A DNA stretch of 64,000 nt from Boswellia sacra. Its lineage: Eukaryota > Streptophyta > Magnoliopsida > Sapindales > Burseraceae. Both the position numbers and the translations under genes were made by a program. The notes beneath the pieces are model-generated. The model was given only the letters and a program-made list of their open reading frames with translations, was not told the origin of the DNA and did no database searches. The DNA lies in assembly GCA_013180625.2 (NCBI GenBank), contig SNVD02009067.1:62001-126000 (forward strand), read 5' to 3'. Positions 60,954-64,000 of this stretch are shown here, in pieces (positions within the stretch are counted from its first letter, which is position 1; each line of letters begins with the position of its first letter).

Positions 60954-63900
60954 TTTTATTATATAAATTTTTGTAAAATATAAAAATAAAACGAAACATC
61001 TCTTATAAAATTAAAAAGAAAAGATAGTTTTGGGAATTATTTAGTCTCTTAATAATGAGTTTTGAATTTGATAAATGTAAAGGTGTTACAGCTATGTTAT
61101 AAAACATTTGGGTTACTCTGACGTTTAACTAAACATTGAGATCCTCCGATATTTTTAATTAACGTGACATCAACAACAAAGATATTGGCCGCGTCTGAAC
61201 CAGAGACAATGCATGTTCTTGTCATTTTGTTATATTTTTAATTTTTAATTATTTATTTATTTGTTAACTTGTTATTCATTCCCTTTGTCAAATGATTCGA
61301 TTTTGATTCTCATTTCTCGAATAATTATTCACAAGAGGGTCATGGTCATCCTTATTTCCGGTCCAATACGCGTTTAAATTGATTAATTTTTATTTTAATA
61401 AATCTAATTAATCTTTGAAGCACATTTAAAATGAAAATACAAAATTATGCTTACTAAGGAAAATTTCTAAGTTATTGAGGATGCGAGAGAGCTTTTTTTT
61501 TTTTAAAGAAAAAATGTTAATCTAATTAAAATCTCTAAATTTAATGTTCTAAAATATTAATAGTTGGATAATATTATTAAAATCATTACCATAATCTAAT
61601 TGAATTATACTTGTAAATGAGTAAACTAATGTGGAAATTGGCAGTAGTATAATTTCACTCACCTAACTAACTGCCTAATCTTAACTCACAAAAGTTCTCA
61701 AAAATTAAATTTTAATTAAATACGGTAATTAATTTAGCATCTCCTTTTCGTTTATTTCTACTAGTAAAATTCTACTTGAGTTTGTTGTTGATTAATTTTT
61801 GTGACAACAACTTTACACCTAATTTTTCAGACGACACTGTGGCATCGGAGCTACTGAAATATTTATTCTTACAATAAATATTTTTCACATGGTCCACACT
61901 AGATTTTTGACCTTTTTTGAAATTTTATAAGAAATTTTTACCTATTTTTAAAATAAAAAATTTCCCATAATTATGTTAAAAAGAAATTGCCCACATCATA
62001 TTTCATTAAAAAAAATTTTATTAAATGACAAATACTTCTCTTTTCATTCTTATGATCTAATTATTAAATTTATATTTCACCATTAAATGAATGGATATAT
62101 ATAGCTCGAAATTAAACCTGGATCGAAGGAGATTCCTCTATTTCTTAAACTAATTTAGAGACCAAATTGTTATTTTATGAAACTTCAGAAAAGGGAAAAG
62201 TGTTTTCAAAACAATAATACAATTAAAAATAAAAAGTCAAACAAATGCGTAAATTAATTTTGAAGTTAGAACATGCATGCTCATGTGTTTATTTGTATTT
62301 GTTAATAAAAAACCAATAATTAATTAATAGGTTGAAGCTTGAAGAAATCTAACTGTCTCCCCCCCAAGAACGGGATTGCCAGTTGTTATTTTCTGAACAA
62401 AAGTTTTTATGTAACTTTTTATTATTATTATTTAACGTTATATGCTCGTGAGCAAAGAAAAATCGCCTTTCAAATTATCAACAACTCGACCAAAAAAAGG
62501 AAAAAAAAATGTAATTAGAGGGCTTGTCCAGGTCAACAAAACTGTGTTTATAATTAAATTGACTAATGAGAAGCCTATCTAGCTGAAATTATTGCATACA
62601 AATATCAATCAATAGCCAATAATGTAATTAATTCTTAATAGCCATTATCTCATAATTCTCTTTCTGGTACTTTTGACTTGGCTGCATTTTCTTTCACTTT
62701 CCTTCACTAGCTCAATTTTCAAAAGGATGAGAATTTAAATTGAAGACTACTAAAGTCATTCTTTAACTTTCATTTAATTAATGGAAAGATAATTATTGAT
62801 CTTTCAATATATATTTAAATGATATCAATATATTCAACACTAACTACAAGTCTATAGATTACAGGTTAATTTCTTATACATAATAATGGATTTTTAATTT
62901 TTTTTATTTTTTAGATGACGATATAAAGTGCTACATATGTTATTACTAATTACATTTTGCTTTAGATTAATTTCCAATATTACAGTGTTATAATTTTCCT
63001 ATGATACCGTTCATATTGATATTGAAAAGAATGAAAACCAGTAACATTAAATAATATATTAACTTGTTAGTAATCAAGTATAAACAAAAATCTGATAAAC
63101 AATAAAAATAATTTTTTTTAGTATCTTTTATTTTTTGTCAATGTCAATATATATTAATCTGAATTTCAATTGGGTCTCCTCCAATTATCTACTAGTAGTC
63201 TCAGCTTTTCCAGTATCCAAAATGTGAATATCTAACACTTCATATTGTTTCTTTCTATCCATCACCATAAATTTTCAGCCCCATGAAATTCTGAACTAGA
63301 AAGAAACAAGATAGAAGGAACATCGATTTGATTTAAAAGGTTAGTGTACACTTTCTTATTATTGAAAATGACACTTCATGGCTCTAAATTTTTGTTTGTT
63401 GAAATAAAAACAAGAGATTCCTGTTGCTTTTATTTTTCATTTTTTAATGTAAATTTTATATATGGTTTAATAATTTGTTTTTGTTAAAGAAATCGGACTT
63501 CACAAACCTCTTTTGAGTCTTACAAGTGAATCATAAAACAATTTTCTTTTAATTAACATTTTAAGGGGATCCAAATTTAATGCATATCATTAGATAATTT
63601 ATAACGTTAAGAAACCATACCAAAAGTTTTTAGGTCAAATGGTTCTTTAGCCATTTTACTCCATGTATTTCAATACCTTTTTTTTTAATGTGAATTAAAT
63701 CGTGAATGAAATTTATTTTAAGGTGGATTTTTGCCATAATGTTTATAATTTGTTCTTGAAATAACAATAATGTTATAATTTTGTAATAAGTGTAAGGATA
63801 TGCCTGTTTGATTTTAATTTAAAGAGAAAAAATTGGAAATTAATAGAGGAATAGACGATGAGGTATCTTAATTTAATAGCTGTGGCAGATTAGTTTCGTT

Positions 63901-64000
63901 TATAAAACATGTGATTGGTTGAGGGCTACTTTTATTTATTTAAATATTTGAATTTAGAAGTTTAAATTTTCTAGAAAACATTTTGTAGGATTTTTTGAGG
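60954..64000. other. AT-rich intergenic DNA
   Basis: No open frame of any note, no RNA gene and no bounded element was seen. Homopolymer runs and short AT repeats only. Confidence 0.5.

Overview
The window is plant nuclear DNA, almost certainly from a eudicot. It is AT-rich, its genes are split by many GT-AG introns, and every protein family recognised is a plant family: a DYW-class PPR protein, a CRIB-motif RIC protein, a ZFN-type CCCH protein, a PML/GDT1 transporter, a DUF707 protein and a PFA-DSP phosphatase. Intergenic space is full of small non-autonomous transposons and microsatellites. Nothing in the sequence fixes the species.

Layout. 1-640: first exon and promoter of a PFA-DSP phosphatase (minus strand, running off the window). 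650-10400: gene-poor, with an Au-type SINE, a ~200-bp MITE, fragments of a degenerate tandem repeat, a hAT-like element and a CACTA-type end. 10460-13522: an acetylornithine-aminotransferase-like pseudogene (plus) that has lost its PLP lysine and carries an in-frame stop. 14280-15030: a second copy of the repeat that lies left of the pseudogene. 15847-16930: a RIC (ROP effector) gene, minus. 18902-19146: two unrecognised coding-like minus-strand exons. 20085-22376: an intronless DYW PPR gene, minus, with an E2F-like site upstream. 23295-27861: a nine-exon GDT1/UPF0016 Mn2+/Ca2+ transporter gene, minus. 28-35 kb: AT-rich intergenic DNA. 35658-44257: a five-finger CCCH (ZFN1-like) gene, plus, with overlapping uORFs, a 30-nt cassette exon and a GC-AG intron. 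49.0-49.7 kb: nested MITEs with 9-bp target duplications. 51154-51634: a small secreted cysteine-rich protein, plus. 54422-59716: a 14-exon DUF707 gene, minus. 60.5-61 kb: two adjacent MITEs. After that no gene is visible.

The genes are ordinary, independently transcribed plant genes with no operon-like or pathway relationship, and I found no convincing new multi-gene system. The points most worth a second look are the inactivated aminotransferase embedded in an old local duplication, the control features of the CCCH gene (uORF chain, microexon, GC donor), the nested MITE cluster, the cysteine-rich peptide and the unidentified exon pair near 19 kb. Exon boundaries were deduced by hand from splice sites, reading phase and family similarity; UTR limits are approximate.
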